From assembly GCA_003265435.1 (NCBI GenBank), contig NOXC01000002.1, forward strand, positions 124,001-188,000: a stretch of 64,000 nt of DNA, in the 5' to 3' direction. Under the pieces are notes generated by a model. It was not told where the DNA came from, made no database searches, and saw nothing but the letters and a program-made list of their open reading frames with translations. Origin of the DNA: Cellvibrionaceae bacterium AOL6 (GTDB taxonomy: Bacteria; Pseudomonadota; Gammaproteobacteria; Pseudomonadales; Cellvibrionaceae). Below are positions 48,591 through 59,271 of this stretch, piece after piece (within the stretch, counting starts at the first letter, position 1; the number at the start of each line of letters is the position of its first letter). Made by a program: the position numbers and the translations under genes.

Positions 48591-50036
48591 TTAAGCTGTG
48601 ACGGCTTGGTTAGCTTGAGCAGGCTCTTCATCTTCCTGCTCAATGGTTCGATACAGGTTGTAGGCCATCAACAGCATACCCGTCAGGAAGAAGGCGCCGC
48701 CAAGGAAGCGCACAAAGTATCCTGGGTAGCTGGCATCCAGCGCTTCAACAAAGCTGTAAGTCAAACTGCCATCCTGGTTAAACGCACGCCACATCAAACC
48801 TTGCAGCAATCCGTTCACCCACATCGACGCGATGTACAACACCGTACCGACGGTTGCGAGCCAGAAGTGTGCGTTGACGAGCGGCACGCTCCACATTTCT
48901 TTGCGGTTGTAGAGCTGAGGAATCAGGTGGTAGCAGGCACCGATAGAAATCATCGCGACCCAGCCCAGCGCACCGGAGTGCACGTGACCGATGGTCCAGT
49001 CTGTATTGTGTGACAGCGCGTTCACGGTCTTGATCGACATCATGGGGCCTTCGAACGTAGACATGCCGTAGAACGACAGCGATACCACGAGGAAGCGCAA
49101 TGTGGGGTCAGTGCGCAGTTTGTGCCACGCGCCAGACAAGGTCAGTACACCGTTGATCATACCGCCCCAGGAAGGCGCGAGTAGAATCAAAGACATCACC
49201 ATGCCAACAGACTGCGCCCAGTCAGGCAGCGCGGAATAATGAAGGTGGTGAGAACCCGCCCAAACGTAGATAGAAATCAGTGCCCAGAAGTGAACGATGG
49301 ATAGCTGGTACGAATACACCGGACGTTCGGCCTGCTTGGGTACGAAGTAGTACATGATGCCGAGGAAGCCTGCCGTGAGGAAGAAGCCCACCGCGTTGTG
49401 GCCATACCACCATTGCACCATCGCATCCATCGCACCACTGTACATGGAGTAGGACTTAAACATGTGCACAGGGACGGCCATGCTGTTGACGATGTGCAGC
49501 AAGGCAACGGTGACGATGAACGCGCCGAAGAACCAGTTGGCCACGTAAATGTGCGAGGTCTTGCGCTTCACGATGGTGCCGAAGAAGCAAATCGCATAGG
49601 AGACCCAAACCAGGGTGATCAGGATGTCGATCGGCCACTCAAGCTCCGCGTATTCCTTCGCACTGGTATAGCCCATCGGCAAGGTGATCGCCGCCGCGAC
49701 GATGACGGCCTGCCAGCCCCAGAACGTAAAGGCCACGAGAGGCCCGCCGAACAGTTTGGCCTGGCAGGTACGCTGCACGACGTAGTACGACGTCGCGAAA
49801 AGCGCACAGCCACCGAAGGCAAAAATAACGGCATTTGTATGCAGAGGACGCAGGCGCCCGAAATGCGTGTAAGGTTGGACCAGATCGTTCAATGCCGGCC
49901 AATACAACTGTGCAGCGAGGAGTACCCCGATACCCATTCCGACGATACCCCAGACCACTGTCATCACAGTAAACTGACGCACCACATCGTAGTTGTATTT
50001 GACTTCCGTTGAAGCAGTGGCTGCTTGACTCGTCAT
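48591..50036 (-). CDS. ccoN: cbb3-type cytochrome c oxidase subunit CcoN
   Basis: Catalytic subunit with the haem b and haem b3-CuB site; reduces oxygen at high affinity. About 481 residues and twelve membrane segments, with the conserved [20 protein letters not shown] (CuB/proton-path His) and [18 protein letters not shown] 50036 ([15 protein letters not shown]) has GGGAAG before it; the open frame runs up to 50132. First gene of the operon with an FNR-type box 123 bases upstream. Confidence 0.97.
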   Translation of the reverse strand: MTSQAATASTEVKYNYDVVRQFTVMTVVWGIVGMGIGVLLAAQLYWPALNDLVQPYTHFGRLRPLHTNAVIFAFGGCALFATSYYVVQRTCQAKLFGGPLVAFTFWGWQAVIVAAAITLPMGYTSAKEYAELEWPIDILITLVWVSYAICFFGTIVKRKTSHIYVANWFFGAFIVTVALLHIVNSMAVPVHMFKSYSMYSGAMDAMVQWWYGHNAVGFFLTAGFLGIMYYFVPKQAERPVYSYQLSIVHFWALISIYVWAGSHHLHYSALPDWAQSVGMVMSLILLAPSWGGMINGVLTLSGAWHKLRTDPTLRFLVVSLSFYGMSTFEGPMMSIKTVNALSHNTDWTIGHVHSGALGWVAMISIGACYHLIPQLYNRKEMWSVPLVNAHFWLATVGTVLYIASMWVNGLLQGLMWRAFNQDGSLTYSFVEALDASYPGYFVRFLGGAFFLTGMLLMAYNLYRTIEQEDEEPAQANQAVTA

Positions 50037-50131
50037 ATCAACTTCCCAAGTTTTAATAGAAATCTGTCGTTCGCCCCAGTACCTGGGGTCGTTCCGTACG
50101 GCAAGTGCTCCGTCCAGGACGCAGTGCCGCA

Positions 50132-50172
50132 AGTATAGTCGCAGGCGATGGCATTTTTTTGATGCGCATCAA
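50132..50172 (-). promoter_or_regulatory. FNR/ANR-dependent promoter of the cco operon
   Basis: TTGATGCGCATCAA at 50159-50172 is a perfect FNR box (TTGAT-N4-ATCAA). On the minus strand, 21 bases after the box comes a -10 element TATACT (50132-50137), the spacing of a class II FNR site centred near -41. Predicted leader is about 90 bases. The operon is thus expected to rise under low oxygen. Confidence 0.88.
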
Positions 50173-50273
50173 AACGGCCCGCTTTATTGTTGTTATGAGG
50201 TAAAGATTATTGCGCCAGCCAGAGCCCGCCTAGCGGCGAACTCTACGGCAACTGGCCTCTTTCACTGTGGCGA

Positions 50274-51509
50274 TCAGGCGTCGTCGAGATGCCCGCGCCC
50301 CTTCTGGGATGCAATACGTAAACGCAGTGCGTTCAGCTTGATAAAGCCTTCGGCGTCTTTTTGGTCATACGCGCCTGCATCGTCTTCGAAGGTCGCAATT
50401 TTTTCGTCGAACAGGGAGTTTTCAGAGCGACGACCCACGGCCGACACCGCGCCTTTGTACAATTTCAGGCGCACTTCACCACTGACGACTTTCTGGCTTT
50501 CATCAATCAGGGCCTGGAGCATTTTTCGCTCCGGGCTCCACCAGTAGCCGTTGTACACCAACTCAGCGTACTTCGGCATGATGCTGTCTTTGAGGTGCGC
50601 CGCTTCGCGATCCAGTGTGATCGATTCGATCGCTCGGTGCGCGCGCATGAGAATGGTGCCACCCGGGGTTTCATAGCAGCCTCGGCTCTTCATGCCCACG
50701 TAGCGGTTCTCAACAATGTCGAGACGACCAATGCCGTGCGCACCACCGCGCTTGTTCAAGGTTTCCAGCAGGGTGGCCGGGCTCATTGTCTCGCCGTTGA
50801 GGCTGACGGGGTCGCCGTTCTCAAAGCCAAGGGTAATGTATTCAGGCGCATCGGGGGCGGCCTCTGGAGAGACGCTCCAGCGCCACATGTCTTCTTCTGC
50901 TTCAGCCCACGGGTCTTCGAGGATGTCGCCCTCGTAGGAAATGTGCAGCAGGTTTGCGTCCATGGAGTACGGCGACTTTTTCTTGGCGTTGCTGAAGTCC
51001 ACTGGAATCTGGTGCGCTTCACAGTACTTCATCAGCGTTTCGCGAGAAGTCAGATCCCATTCACGCCAAGGCGCAATCACTTTAATCCCGGGCTTCAGTG
51101 CGTAGGCACCCAGCTCGAAGCGAACCTGATCGTTGCCTTTACCCGTCGCACCGTGTGCAATCGCATCCGCACCGGTTTCGTTCGCGATCTCGATCAATCG
51201 CTTCGCAATCAGCGGGCGCGCAATGGAAGTGCCGAGCAGGTACTCACCTTCGTAGATGGCGTTGGCGCGGAACATGGGGAAGACGAAATCGCGAACGAAC
51301 TCTTCGCGAAGGTCATCGATATAGATTTCATTCACGCCGAGGGCTTTCGCCTTGGCGCGCGCTGGCTCAACCTCTTCTCCCTGACCGATATCGGCGGTGA
51401 AGGTAACCACCTCGCACTGATAGTTCTCCTGCAGCCACTTCACGATTACTGAAGTATCCAGACCACCGGAATAGGCAAGTACGACTTTTTTGATCGGGGA
51501 TGAGGCCAT
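50274..51509 (-). CDS. argG: Argininosuccinate synthase
   Basis: Joins citrulline and aspartate using ATP in arginine synthesis. 411 residues, usual length. P-loop [15 protein letters not shown] at residues 12-26; [18 protein letters not shown] and [20 protein letters not shown] blocks present. GGAG sits ahead of the ATG. It lies two genes away from motY, matching Pseudomonas order except for the inserted transglutaminase pair. Confidence 0.98.
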   Translation of the reverse strand: MASSPIKKVVLAYSGGLDTSVIVKWLQENYQCEVVTFTADIGQGEEVEPARAKAKALGVNEIYIDDLREEFVRDFVFPMFRANAIYEGEYLLGTSIARPLIAKRLIEIANETGADAIAHGATGKGNDQVRFELGAYALKPGIKVIAPWREWDLTSRETLMKYCEAHQIPVDFSNAKKKSPYSMDANLLHISYEGDILEDPWAEAEEDMWRWSVSPEAAPDAPEYITLGFENGDPVSLNGETMSPATLLETLNKRGGAHGIGRLDIVENRYVGMKSRGCYETPGGTILMRAHRAIESITLDREAAHLKDSIMPKYAELVYNGYWWSPERKMLQALIDESQKVVSGEVRLKLYKGAVSAVGRRSENSLFDEKIATFEDDAGAYDQKDAEGFIKLNALRLRIASQKGRGHLDDA

Positions 51510-51793
51510 GCGTGCTCCACTGCTTAGTAAATTTCGGGCATAGGCTATGCCGGGCGCGGATTATAGCGATTATAACGCAGTGCGACCAGCGCCAAAACCA
51601 GCACGTTGCCCGCTCAAAGTGTTCTATACTTCGCTGACGATGGGTATCCGTGCGAATGGGTACCGATGTGGCCAGCCCAGGATCAGGGTTTGCGGAGCTT
51701 GGGGGACGCCCAAGTTCGTGCTAAGGTCGATGTAAAGGAGGCAAGACACGCCACCTACGCCTCGCGCGTGAACGATAAAAAAAGGAATCGAAC

Positions 51794-54016
51794 ATGTTAC
51801 CCCGCTGCACCCTGCCGTTATCCCATCTGCTCCTACTGGTCAGCACTTTGCTAGTCAGCGCACTCAGCATCGCAGACACACCCGCCGAACGGCTCGCCCC
51901 CACGCTCGACGAACAGTTGAAGATCAAGGTGCGCAGCGACGACGCCGAAACGCTCTACTCCATCACCAAGGGCGAACTGAAGGCCGATGGCCAGTGGCAG
52001 CGCAGCGTGTACATTTCAATACGCGTCAACGACGTGGCCTCCGCGCGGGACTATGGCCGCATCGCGATCCCCTATAACCACTATTATTCCGACCTGACGC
52101 TCGATTTCGCCAATACCATTACCGCCGCGGGCAAGAAGACCTCACTTGCAGACGATGCCATGCAGCAACGCGTCACCGGGGGCGGTCAGGATTTCTACTC
52201 CGACAGCAGTGAATTGGTGTTCTCGCTGCCCGATATCAGCCCAGGCAGTATCCTCGAATTTCAGTACACGCGCTCAAGTAAGATTCTGCCGATGGCATCG
52301 CTGTACGCGGACCGCAGTACACCTTACTGGTTTCAATCCTCAGTGGGGGGCGATGGCTGGCGCGCCGACTATGTCCATCACTATGAATACGCACTGACCG
52401 TTCCGGCCGACACCGAGCTTGCAATGGAAGCCTTTGCTGGCTTCCCAGACAGCCCCAAGGTAACGAGCCGCGACAACGCCAAGCACTACACATGGTCAAT
52501 GGAACACATCCCCCAAGTTAAATCTGAAGGATGGATGCCCCTCGCGCGTACGTTTATCCCTACCCTGCACTATTCCACGCTCACTGACTGGTCCGCCGTG
52601 GATGCGTGGACCTGGGGTAACGTCGCCGACAAACTGGCAGACAGCGACGCCGTCAAAAAGGCCGTGCGCTCCCTCGAACTACCCGCGAAACCCACACGCG
52701 ACGACAAGCTACGTGCGGTGTACGGTTATCTGCAAAACAACGTGCGCTATGTGTTCGCCCACCTCGGCCGAGGTGGCTACGAACCGCACTTCCCCGACGA
52801 AGTACTCGATGTCAGCTACGGTGACTGTAAAGACCAGACCGTCCTCGCCGTGGCCATGTTGCGCGCACTCGGCGTCGAAGCCTACCCGGCACTGATCGAA
52901 ACGCCCCGCGCAGGCAATTCAGACACTCGCACCGTCAGCCTGATTTTTGATCACATGATCGTGCACGCCCCCGCGGAGCGAGAAGGTCAGATCGCATGGC
53001 TGGACACCACCGGCGACCGCTCTTTATTCCCCGGCATGTCAAATTATCTCGCCGGACAGAATACCTTGATCGTCAATGGTCGCGGCGGTGAGCTGACGCG
53101 CATGCCCGAGCTCGGCGCCAATGCCGCCACATTGAATATCGATTACCACACGCGGGAAGACGGCGGCTCCATCGCCGAGGTGCGTATCGACATGCAGGGC
53201 TCGGTAGAACAAAACGTGCGTAATTGGTGGATACACAGCACAGATCGCGACAACGCGCTGCAGCAATATCTGTCCACCCTGTTTAACAACTACGAATCCC
53301 TGACCGCCGATGTCGTCAACAGCGAGAACCTGTGGCAGCCTGCTTACCTGAACGCCCGCTTCGAGTTCGCGCCAGATGAAGACCCCATCCCCACCTATGG
53401 CGCCAGCATCACGCAGATAATGCGACTGTTCACCTCCATCGGTAACCTGCCGCTGCCAGAAACACGCAAGTCGCGCTTTTACGACATCTATCCGTTGGAG
53501 CTAGACATGCAGGTACGGGTGCACGGGCAGGAGGGCTACTTACCCGCGTTGATTCACAGCCTGGACCCGCATGAATCCCCTTATCTCAGCATCCGCTACA
53601 ACACGGAGGCTAAAGACGGCGACTTCCTGATCCAGGCTCACTATCGCAAGCCGGCACTGGACCTGTCACTGGAACAATACCGCAGCTACTACGAGCTCAT
53701 TCAAACACTCAACAATGAAAATGTCTGGCTCGTAAAACTGCTGGATGATCAAGCCCAACAGCTGGATCAAAAACTGGCCTTGACCGGCCACAAAATCGGC
53801 ACACAGAACGCGGAATATTTTATCGCTCAGGCGCGCACATTGATTGAGAAAGGTCAGTTCAGCGAAGCATTGGAGCCCGCTCGCAAAGCTGTCTCCATGC
53901 AGGAAGGCAGCGGAGAAGCCTGGTATGTACTTGGCATGGTGCAGGGCTTCAATGCCCTAGTAGAGGAGTCTACGCGCTCCTTCGAGGTGGCCGAACAGCT
54001 CGGCTACATTCCCTGA
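51794..54016 (+). CDS. DUF3857/transglutaminase-like protein with TPR C-terminus
   Basis: About 740 residues, secreted (signal peptide HLLLLVSTLLVSALSIADTPAE). DUF3857 occupies about residues 50-220; a transglutaminase-like core follows with DEVLDVSYGDCKDQTVLAVAMLRALGV (catalytic Cys) and the FDHMIVHAP His region near 390. The C-terminal end holds TPR-like repeats (AEYFIAQARTLIEKGQFSEALEPARKAV). Function unknown. AAAAAGGAATCG precedes the start. It pairs with the lipoprotein that follows 64 bases later. Confidence 0.8.
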   Translation: MLPRCTLPLSHLLLLVSTLLVSALSIADTPAERLAPTLDEQLKIKVRSDDAETLYSITKGELKADGQWQRSVYISIRVNDVASARDYGRIAIPYNHYYSDLTLDFANTITAAGKKTSLADDAMQQRVTGGGQDFYSDSSELVFSLPDISPGSILEFQYTRSSKILPMASLYADRSTPYWFQSSVGGDGWRADYVHHYEYALTVPADTELAMEAFAGFPDSPKVTSRDNAKHYTWSMEHIPQVKSEGWMPLARTFIPTLHYSTLTDWSAVDAWTWGNVADKLADSDAVKKAVRSLELPAKPTRDDKLRAVYGYLQNNVRYVFAHLGRGGYEPHFPDEVLDVSYGDCKDQTVLAVAMLRALGVEAYPALIETPRAGNSDTRTVSLIFDHMIVHAPAEREGQIAWLDTTGDRSLFPGMSNYLAGQNTLIVNGRGGELTRMPELGANAATLNIDYHTREDGGSIAEVRIDMQGSVEQNVRNWWIHSTDRDNALQQYLSTLFNNYESLTADVVNSENLWQPAYLNARFEFAPDEDPIPTYGASITQIMRLFTSIGNLPLPETRKSRFYDIYPLELDMQVRVHGQEGYLPALIHSLDPHESPYLSIRYNTEAKDGDFLIQAHYRKPALDLSLEQYRSYYELIQTLNNENVWLVKLLDDQAQQLDQKLALTGHKIGTQNAEYFIAQARTLIEKGQFSEALEPARKAVSMQEGSGEAWYVLGMVQGFNALVEESTRSFEVAEQLGYIP

Positions 54017-54080
54017 GGTCACGCTCACCGATCTCCACCCAGACCGCGACCCCACCGACACTCGGCGCTAAGGACACCTC

Positions 54081-55454
54081 ATGCCACACTCCAGACTTCT
54101 GACTCTCGCGCTCAGCACCGTGCTGTTGAGCGCGTGTAATACGACACCCACCCAACCCAACTCCAGCACCACTGTTCGGGTCTCCCCCAGTGATATTTTG
54201 CCTGAAGGCTCTCCTGCGAGCCTGTATTACGCCAAGGGGAACGAACTCTACGAGCGCTGGGCGGCAAGCGACGAGGACCTTGGTTTTACGCTAATGCTCG
54301 CCTCCATGCAGCTGAGCAATGCTGTAGCGCAGCAACCCGACAACGTGCTGTACCAGCTCACCGACTACAATGCCTACGCGAGCTTGATGTCGTCGCAGGA
54401 CGAATACGATGAAGGCGCCGTACTGGAGCGCTTTAACACGCTGCACCCGATTGTCCAAACCGAAGCGATCACCCCCGCGTTTATCAGCTTTTCCCGCGCG
54501 CGCTACGCCGAGGCCCCCCTGTCTGAATTAATTGAGCACATGCTGCGAGCCACCGAGCAAAACCCCTTTAATCCACAGAATTGGTATTTTCTTGCCGAAC
54601 TGTATGGGGAAGCAGAAATGCGCTGGCTCGCCATCGGTGCCGCCGACGTCGCTCACACACTCCTCCCCGACCACGGAGCCTACAGCTATGAAAAAGGCTG
54701 GAATTTTTACGAGCTCGCGCTCGACAACGCGTGCCGATCTCAGCAGCGCGCCCTACTGACACGCGCATCCAGCCTGTTTGCCGAAGCCGCACTGAAAGAC
54801 CAGCAAAATGGTTACTTTTTTGCGCACTCCAGCGATACCTATTTACGGCTTGGCCTCGTACCGCTGGCCGCCGCACAGGCTCAGCGCGCCGTCGCACTGG
54901 AGCGCAGCCCGACGGCGCTGTCCACCCAATTCGGGGCGCTGTTTTATCAGAGCCGCTTTGATGAAGCGTGGGTCGTTCTGAAGCAATTAAGCCCGCAAGA
55001 AGACAGCTCGGTTCTGCATTATCAGCTCATGGAAAGCTGGCATGCACTCAGCCAGAACTACAGCGTTGCCGCGCACCAACAGCTGCTGAGCGACATGGCC
55101 GCGGTCGACCAACATGAGGGGATTCACTTTTACCGGGTGCTGCAACCTTTATTCGCTCGCGGCCTACCGGCGCTCGACCAGAAATCCGTCGAGCTGGATC
55201 AAGAAGATTGGGAAATCACGGAGTATCTGGCCGGCAGGGAAAAACGACAGGACTTTATCGAGCTTGCGAGCTCTGGGTGTGAAAAAGAGCGGCGGCAGTT
55301 TTACCTTGCCGTCCGTGAAGAGCTGGTCAGTCCCGCAGCAGACGGACAACACTTTCGCGAGCATCACAACAAACCTAATCAAGAGCGCCTGCTCTGGGAG
55401 GCCTATTGGTCGCACCTGTTGAGTCACACATCCGGTAAGCTTCCCGGCGCGTGA
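54081..55454 (+). CDS. TPR-containing lipoprotein
   Basis: 457 residues. Lipobox LLSAC with Cys19, then short helical repeats (FLAELYGEAEMRWLAIGAADVAHTLL; AAAQAQRAVALERSPTALSTQFGALFYQ). No enzymatic motif seen. It follows the transglutaminase gene on the same strand and may act with it in the envelope. GGACACCTC precedes the ATG. Convergent with motY. Confidence 0.75.
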   Translation: MPHSRLLTLALSTVLLSACNTTPTQPNSSTTVRVSPSDILPEGSPASLYYAKGNELYERWAASDEDLGFTLMLASMQLSNAVAQQPDNVLYQLTDYNAYASLMSSQDEYDEGAVLERFNTLHPIVQTEAITPAFISFSRARYAEAPLSELIEHMLRATEQNPFNPQNWYFLAELYGEAEMRWLAIGAADVAHTLLPDHGAYSYEKGWNFYELALDNACRSQQRALLTRASSLFAEAALKDQQNGYFFAHSSDTYLRLGLVPLAAAQAQRAVALERSPTALSTQFGALFYQSRFDEAWVVLKQLSPQEDSSVLHYQLMESWHALSQNYSVAAHQQLLSDMAAVDQHEGIHFYRVLQPLFARGLPALDQKSVELDQEDWEITEYLAGREKRQDFIELASSGCEKERRQFYLAVREELVSPAADGQHFREHHNKPNQERLLWEAYWSHLLSHTSGKLPGA

Positions 55455-55483
55455 GCCAAAAACCGCTCAGAGGGCATGGGCTT

Positions 55484-56437
55484 TTAGAGCTCCGCTCGCC
55501 CTCTTTCCGTTTGCGCGGGCGCCGGCTTTTCCGCCGCCAGTTCGAGCTTTTGCATTTCATCTGCGCGCTCTAGGCGCACCGTGACACGCCGATTTTTAGC
55601 GCGCCCCGCCGCCGTGTCATTCGAGGCGACCGGATAACGCTCGCCATGCCAACGCAAGGTGATCCACTCTTCCGGCACGCCACGATGAATCAAGTATTGG
55701 TACACTAACTCTGCGCGTGTTTTCGATAGCTCCAAATTTTCGTCTCGGTCACCTACACTGTCCGTATGACCGTCTATGTAGAACGCTTTTACCTTGGTAT
55801 CGTGTTTAACGAGCTCCAAGATATGATCCAAACGCGTTTCTGCATCGCGCGGTAAACCGTCGCTGATGCCACCGGGAAACAGCAGCGAAGTGCGCTTAAG
55901 TTGATCGTAATTTCGTGGAATCAACGAGCTCAGGCAAGCGAGGTACTCATCGTAAGCATCGCGAAAGCCGATGGTCGACACACTCAGGCGCGCTGGAGCC
56001 GGCGTGTTGTGATACCAGACTTCATGCTCAATCCCGACCTCCAGCCCGGCATTGAGCCGCGACAACATGCGTTCGGTCAGGCGGTGGCTCAGCCATAAGG
56101 GGCGCGTCCCCTGCTTCATGCCGACCACCGCCAATTCCTCGCGCTGGGGTTGGTTAGCCCAGACAGGGCTATAAGCCACCAACTGGGCCTCTCCCGGCTT
56201 GAATCGACTCGCCTCTGCTCTGAGGTAAAACGCAGAGGCCTCCCCGGCGCGGCGACGAAACACGGCTTCACCGTAGAACGGGATGCTGTGCACCATCTCG
56301 CAGGAAAATACGGAGGTTTCGGCACGCCAGGACGAAGGGTTGATCGCGTTGCTGTAAACCTCGGTCGCATTACCACGAGCACTCCCTCCTGAGAGGAGTA
56401 CAAGTGTTAGCCAGATAAGAGGTCGAACGTGTTTCAT
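55484..56437 (-). CDS. motY: Flagellar T-ring protein MotY-like, OmpA domain
   Basis: MotY stabilises the stator of sodium- or proton-driven polar flagella. 317 residues. Signal peptide, then the N-terminal MotY domain (SCEMVHSIPFYGEAVFRRRAGE, PVWANQ, PLWLSHRLTERMLSRLNAGL), and a C-terminal OmpA domain with IDGHTDSVGDRDENLELSKTRAELV and a NDTAAGRAKNRRVTVRLE end. Upstream of pyrC and divergent from it, as in Pseudomonas. No other flagellar gene in the window. Confidence 0.88.
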   Translation of the reverse strand: MKHVRPLIWLTLVLLSGGSARGNATEVYSNAINPSSWRAETSVFSCEMVHSIPFYGEAVFRRRAGEASAFYLRAEASRFKPGEAQLVAYSPVWANQPQREELAVVGMKQGTRPLWLSHRLTERMLSRLNAGLEVGIEHEVWYHNTPAPARLSVSTIGFRDAYDEYLACLSSLIPRNYDQLKRTSLLFPGGISDGLPRDAETRLDHILELVKHDTKVKAFYIDGHTDSVGDRDENLELSKTRAELVYQYLIHRGVPEEWITLRWHGERYPVASNDTAAGRAKNRRVTVRLERADEMQKLELAAEKPAPAQTERGRAEL

Positions 56438-56598
56438 TATCCTGATTTCGATGCAATACGTGGACGCGACCTAGAGGGTATCGGCCGCACCGTTGGTAAC
56501 TTTAGCGAGGACTCACCGGCGAAGCCGAGGGCCATCAGCCGTGCATTTGAGCGCTTTTTTCGGTAGCATGCGGCGCAAATCCGCTAAGTTTCACGCCC

Positions 56599-57648
56599 AT
56601 GACAAACAGTGTAGACCGCCTGACCATTACTGCGCCCGATGACTGGCACATCCACCTTCGAGACGGGGACGCACTGGCGTTGACCGTGCCTCACGCTGCG
56701 ATGCAATTCGCCCGCAGTATCGTGATGCCCAACCTGGTGCCGCCGGTGACCAATGCCGCGCGAGCCGCCGAATACAAAGCACGCATCCTCGATGCCGTGC
56801 CAGCGAACGAACAATTTGAGCCACTGATGGTGCTCTACCTCACCGACAACACCAGCCCGGAAGACATTGCCGAAGCCGCCGCACAGGGTGTCGTGGCCTG
56901 CAAGCTCTATCCAGCCGGCGCCACCACGAACTCCGACGCCGGGGTCACCGACATCACGCGGATTTACCCCACGCTGGAGGCCATGCAGAAACACGGCGTT
57001 CTCTTGCTGATACATGGCGAGGTGACCGATCAACACGTCGATATTTTCGAACGCGAAGCGCGCTTCATCGACGAGCGCCTCACCCCGATCGTGGAGGCTT
57101 TTCCGGGGCTGCGCGTGGTGTTTGAACATATCACCACGGCCAATGCAGCCGAATTTGTATTGAGCCGAGAGCAAAACGTAGCCGCCACCATCACGGCCCA
57201 TCACCTGCTCTACAACCGCAACCACATGCTTGCGGGTGGCATTCGCCCACATTATTACTGCCTGCCGATTCTCAAACATCAACGGCATCAGGCTGCGCTG
57301 ATTCAGGCCGCAACCAGCGGTGACAGCCGCTTTTTCCTCGGCACCGACTCCGCCCCGCATGCACGCAGTAAGAAAGAAAACCCCTGCGGTTGTGCGGGCG
57401 CCTATACCGCGTTCTCCGCAATCGAACTTTACGCCGAAGCCTTTGACCAGGCCGGCGCGCTCGATAAACTCGAAGGCTTCGCCAGCTTTTATGGCCCGGA
57501 CTTCTATCAGCTTCCCCGGAATTCGCATAGCATGACACTGGTACGTGAAGCTTGGACCATGCCCGAGAGCTTCCCCTACCTCGACGAAACCATTCGCCCT
57601 CTGTGCGCCGGCGAAACCCTGAACTGGAAGCGAATCACGCATGACTGA
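56599..57648 (+). CDS. pyrC: Dihydroorotase
   Basis: Cyclises carbamoyl-aspartate to dihydroorotate in pyrimidine synthesis. 349 residues, type II. Metal ligands in [11 protein letters not shown] (HxH) and [15 protein letters not shown] (carbamylated Lys), further His in LLIHGEV and FEHITT, and Asp in [10 protein letters not shown]. Starts 59 bases before the conserved region; TTTCACGCCC upstream gives a weak ribosome site. Overlaps rnt by 8 bases. Confidence 0.97.
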   Translation: MTNSVDRLTITAPDDWHIHLRDGDALALTVPHAAMQFARSIVMPNLVPPVTNAARAAEYKARILDAVPANEQFEPLMVLYLTDNTSPEDIAEAAAQGVVACKLYPAGATTNSDAGVTDITRIYPTLEAMQKHGVLLLIHGEVTDQHVDIFEREARFIDERLTPIVEAFPGLRVVFEHITTANAAEFVLSREQNVAATITAHHLLYNRNHMLAGGIRPHYYCLPILKHQRHQAALIQAATSGDSRFFLGTDSAPHARSKKENPCGCAGAYTAFSAIELYAEAFDQAGALDKLEGFASFYGPDFYQLPRNSHSMTLVREAWTMPESFPYLDETIRPLCAGETLNWKRITHD

Positions 57649-58306
57649 GGCAGAAACGCCAGATCGATTCTTACCCCTGGATAGCAGCGAACACGATATC
57701 GCATCGCGCTTTCGTAAATTTCTGCCGGTTATCGTCGATGTCGAAACCGGTGGCTTTAACGCGAAAACGGATGCTCTGCTAGAAGTTGCAGCCGTATTGG
57801 TACGCATGGATAACCGGGGCGAGCTGGTCCGTGGCGACACCATCGCATTTCACGTGGACCCTTTCGAAGGCGCCAATATTGAACAGGCTGCGCTGGAGTT
57901 CACGGGTATTGATCTGGATGCGGAAGGGCGCGATGCCACTGAAGAGAGCGAGGCACTGCGTGAGGTGTTTCGTGCGGTGCGTGAAGAAGTGAAAGCAGAA
58001 GGCTGCAACCGAGCCATTCTGGTTGGCCACAATGCGCACTTCGATCTCGGCTTTATTCACACGGCGGCTGAACGCTGCAAGATCAAGCGAAATCCTTTCC
58101 ACCCCTTTTCGTGTTTCGACACCGCGTCGCTGTCCGGGCTGGCTTTCGGCCAAACCGTGCTGGCCAAGGCCTGCGAAAGCGCTGGTATCGAGTTTTCCAA
58201 TCGCAGCGCCCATTCGGCCGCCTACGACGCCGAAAAAACGGCCGACCTGTTCTGCCACATCGTCAACCGATGGAAGCACCTCGGGGGCTGGCCGCTAGAG
58301 CCTTGA
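57641..58306 (+). CDS. rnt: Ribonuclease T
   Basis: 3'-5' exoribonuclease that trims tRNA and other stable RNA ends. 221 residues. DEDD motifs: Asp-Glu in [11 protein letters not shown], Asp in [14 protein letters not shown], and His-Asp in [17 protein letters not shown]. Overlaps pyrC by 8 bases; ends in a bidirectional terminator. Confidence 0.97.
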   Translation: MTEAETPDRFLPLDSSEHDIASRFRKFLPVIVDVETGGFNAKTDALLEVAAVLVRMDNRGELVRGDTIAFHVDPFEGANIEQAALEFTGIDLDAEGRDATEESEALREVFRAVREEVKAEGCNRAILVGHNAHFDLGFIHTAAERCKIKRNPFHPFSCFDTASLSGLAFGQTVLAKACESAGIEFSNRSAHSAAYDAEKTADLFCHIVNRWKHLGGWPLEP

Positions 58307-58324
58307 GGCCCGCGTTCAGCAGAC

Positions 58325-58358
58325 ACAAAAAAGCCGGCAACTGTGCCGGCGTTTTTGT
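58325..58358. terminator. Bidirectional terminator between rnt and the peroxiredoxin gene
   Basis: GCCGGC, loop AACTGT, GCCGGC with A6 in front and T5 behind (58345-58358), so it works for both convergent genes. Confidence 0.85.
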
Positions 58359-58376
58359 TTAACGAGAGACGACAGC

Positions 58377-58979
58377 TTACAGCTTGTCGGCGTTCTCGCT
58401 GAGGTACTTGGCCACGCCCTGAGGAGAAGCGTCCATACCAGAGTCACCTTCTTTCCAGCCTGCTGGGCACACTTCACCGTGCTCCTGGTGGAAAGCCAGT
58501 GCGTCAACCATGCGAATCATTTCGTCAACGTTACGGCCTAATGGCAGATCGTTCACAACCTGGTGACGTACAACACCTTCTTCGTCAATCAGGAAAGAGC
58601 CACGGAAAGCAACGCCGCCTGCAGATTCAACGTCGTAGTCTTTTGCAATGCTGTGCGTGATGTCAGCGATCAGAGGGTATTTCACCGCACCGATACCGCC
58701 TTCGTTCACAGGCGTGTTACGCCAAGCATTGTGAGTGAAGTGGGAGTCGATAGACACACCAATCACCTGAACGCCACGCTTTTCGAACTCCGCTACGCGG
58801 TGGTCGAAAGCCAGCAGCTCAGAAGGACACACGAAAGTGAAGTCCAGAGGGTAGAAAAAGATAACTGCTTTCTTGCCCTTGATGGTCTCGGCCAGATTGA
58901 AGTCTTCTACAATTTCACCGTTCGCCAATACAGCGGGAGCAGTGAAGTCGGGAGCGGGTTTGCCTACAAGAACAGCCAT
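58377..58979 (-). CDS. Typical 2-Cys peroxiredoxin (AhpC/TSA family)
   Basis: Reduces hydrogen peroxide and organic peroxides. 200 residues. Peroxidatic Cys51 in FTFVCPSE and resolving Cys171 in GEVCPAGW. The C-terminal tail is QGVAKYLSENADKL. ATG 58979 has AAGGAGAGAC upstream. In Pseudomonas a gene of this type also follows rnt. Confidence 0.95.
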   Translation of the reverse strand: MAVLVGKPAPDFTAPAVLANGEIVEDFNLAETIKGKKAVIFFYPLDFTFVCPSELLAFDHRVAEFEKRGVQVIGVSIDSHFTHNAWRNTPVNEGGIGAVKYPLIADITHSIAKDYDVESAGGVAFRGSFLIDEEGVVRHQVVNDLPLGRNVDEMIRMVDALAFHQEHGEVCPAGWKEGDSGMDASPQGVAKYLSENADKL

Positions 58980-59178
58980 GTGTCTCTCCTTACTTTGAGT
59001 GTTACCAGATGCGGCGACAGACAAGTCCGACGCCATTATGAATACGGAACGATCAGAAAGAGTGCATGTTAATCAATAACTTACAGCCCTATGATAGTTG
59101 CGGCTAATCATACACGGCCACCATTTCTCCCCGCGATTGATTTTATAAATAAGGCTGATAGCTTTTAACAAAGCACCT

Positions 59179-59196
59179 TGTGAGAGATCTCGCACA
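59179..59196. promoter_or_regulatory. Candidate UvrY/GacA binding site
   Basis: TGTGAGAGATCTCGCACA, an 18-base interrupted palindrome. It differs in two positions from the E. coli csrB/csrC UvrY site that I recall as TGTGAGAGATCTCTTACA. It lies about 80 bases before a -10-like CATAAT (59263-59268) and the GGA-rich stretch. Confidence 0.6.
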
Positions 59197-59271
59197 AAGC
59201 ACAGATGCAATGTCGCACGCCAACTTGCGACATCCTCCACATGATTAGCGCTGGGGATTCGGCATAATAAG

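Noticed and set aside
45309-49013. Three plus-strand frames of about 300-350 residues
   Set aside because: They are shadows of ccoG, ccoP and ccoO-ccoN, all clearly identified on the minus strand.
50361-51452. 363-residue plus-strand frame
   Set aside because: Opposite argG, which is complete and conserved.
56584-57843. 419-residue minus-strand frame
   Set aside because: Opposite pyrC and the start of rnt, both complete.
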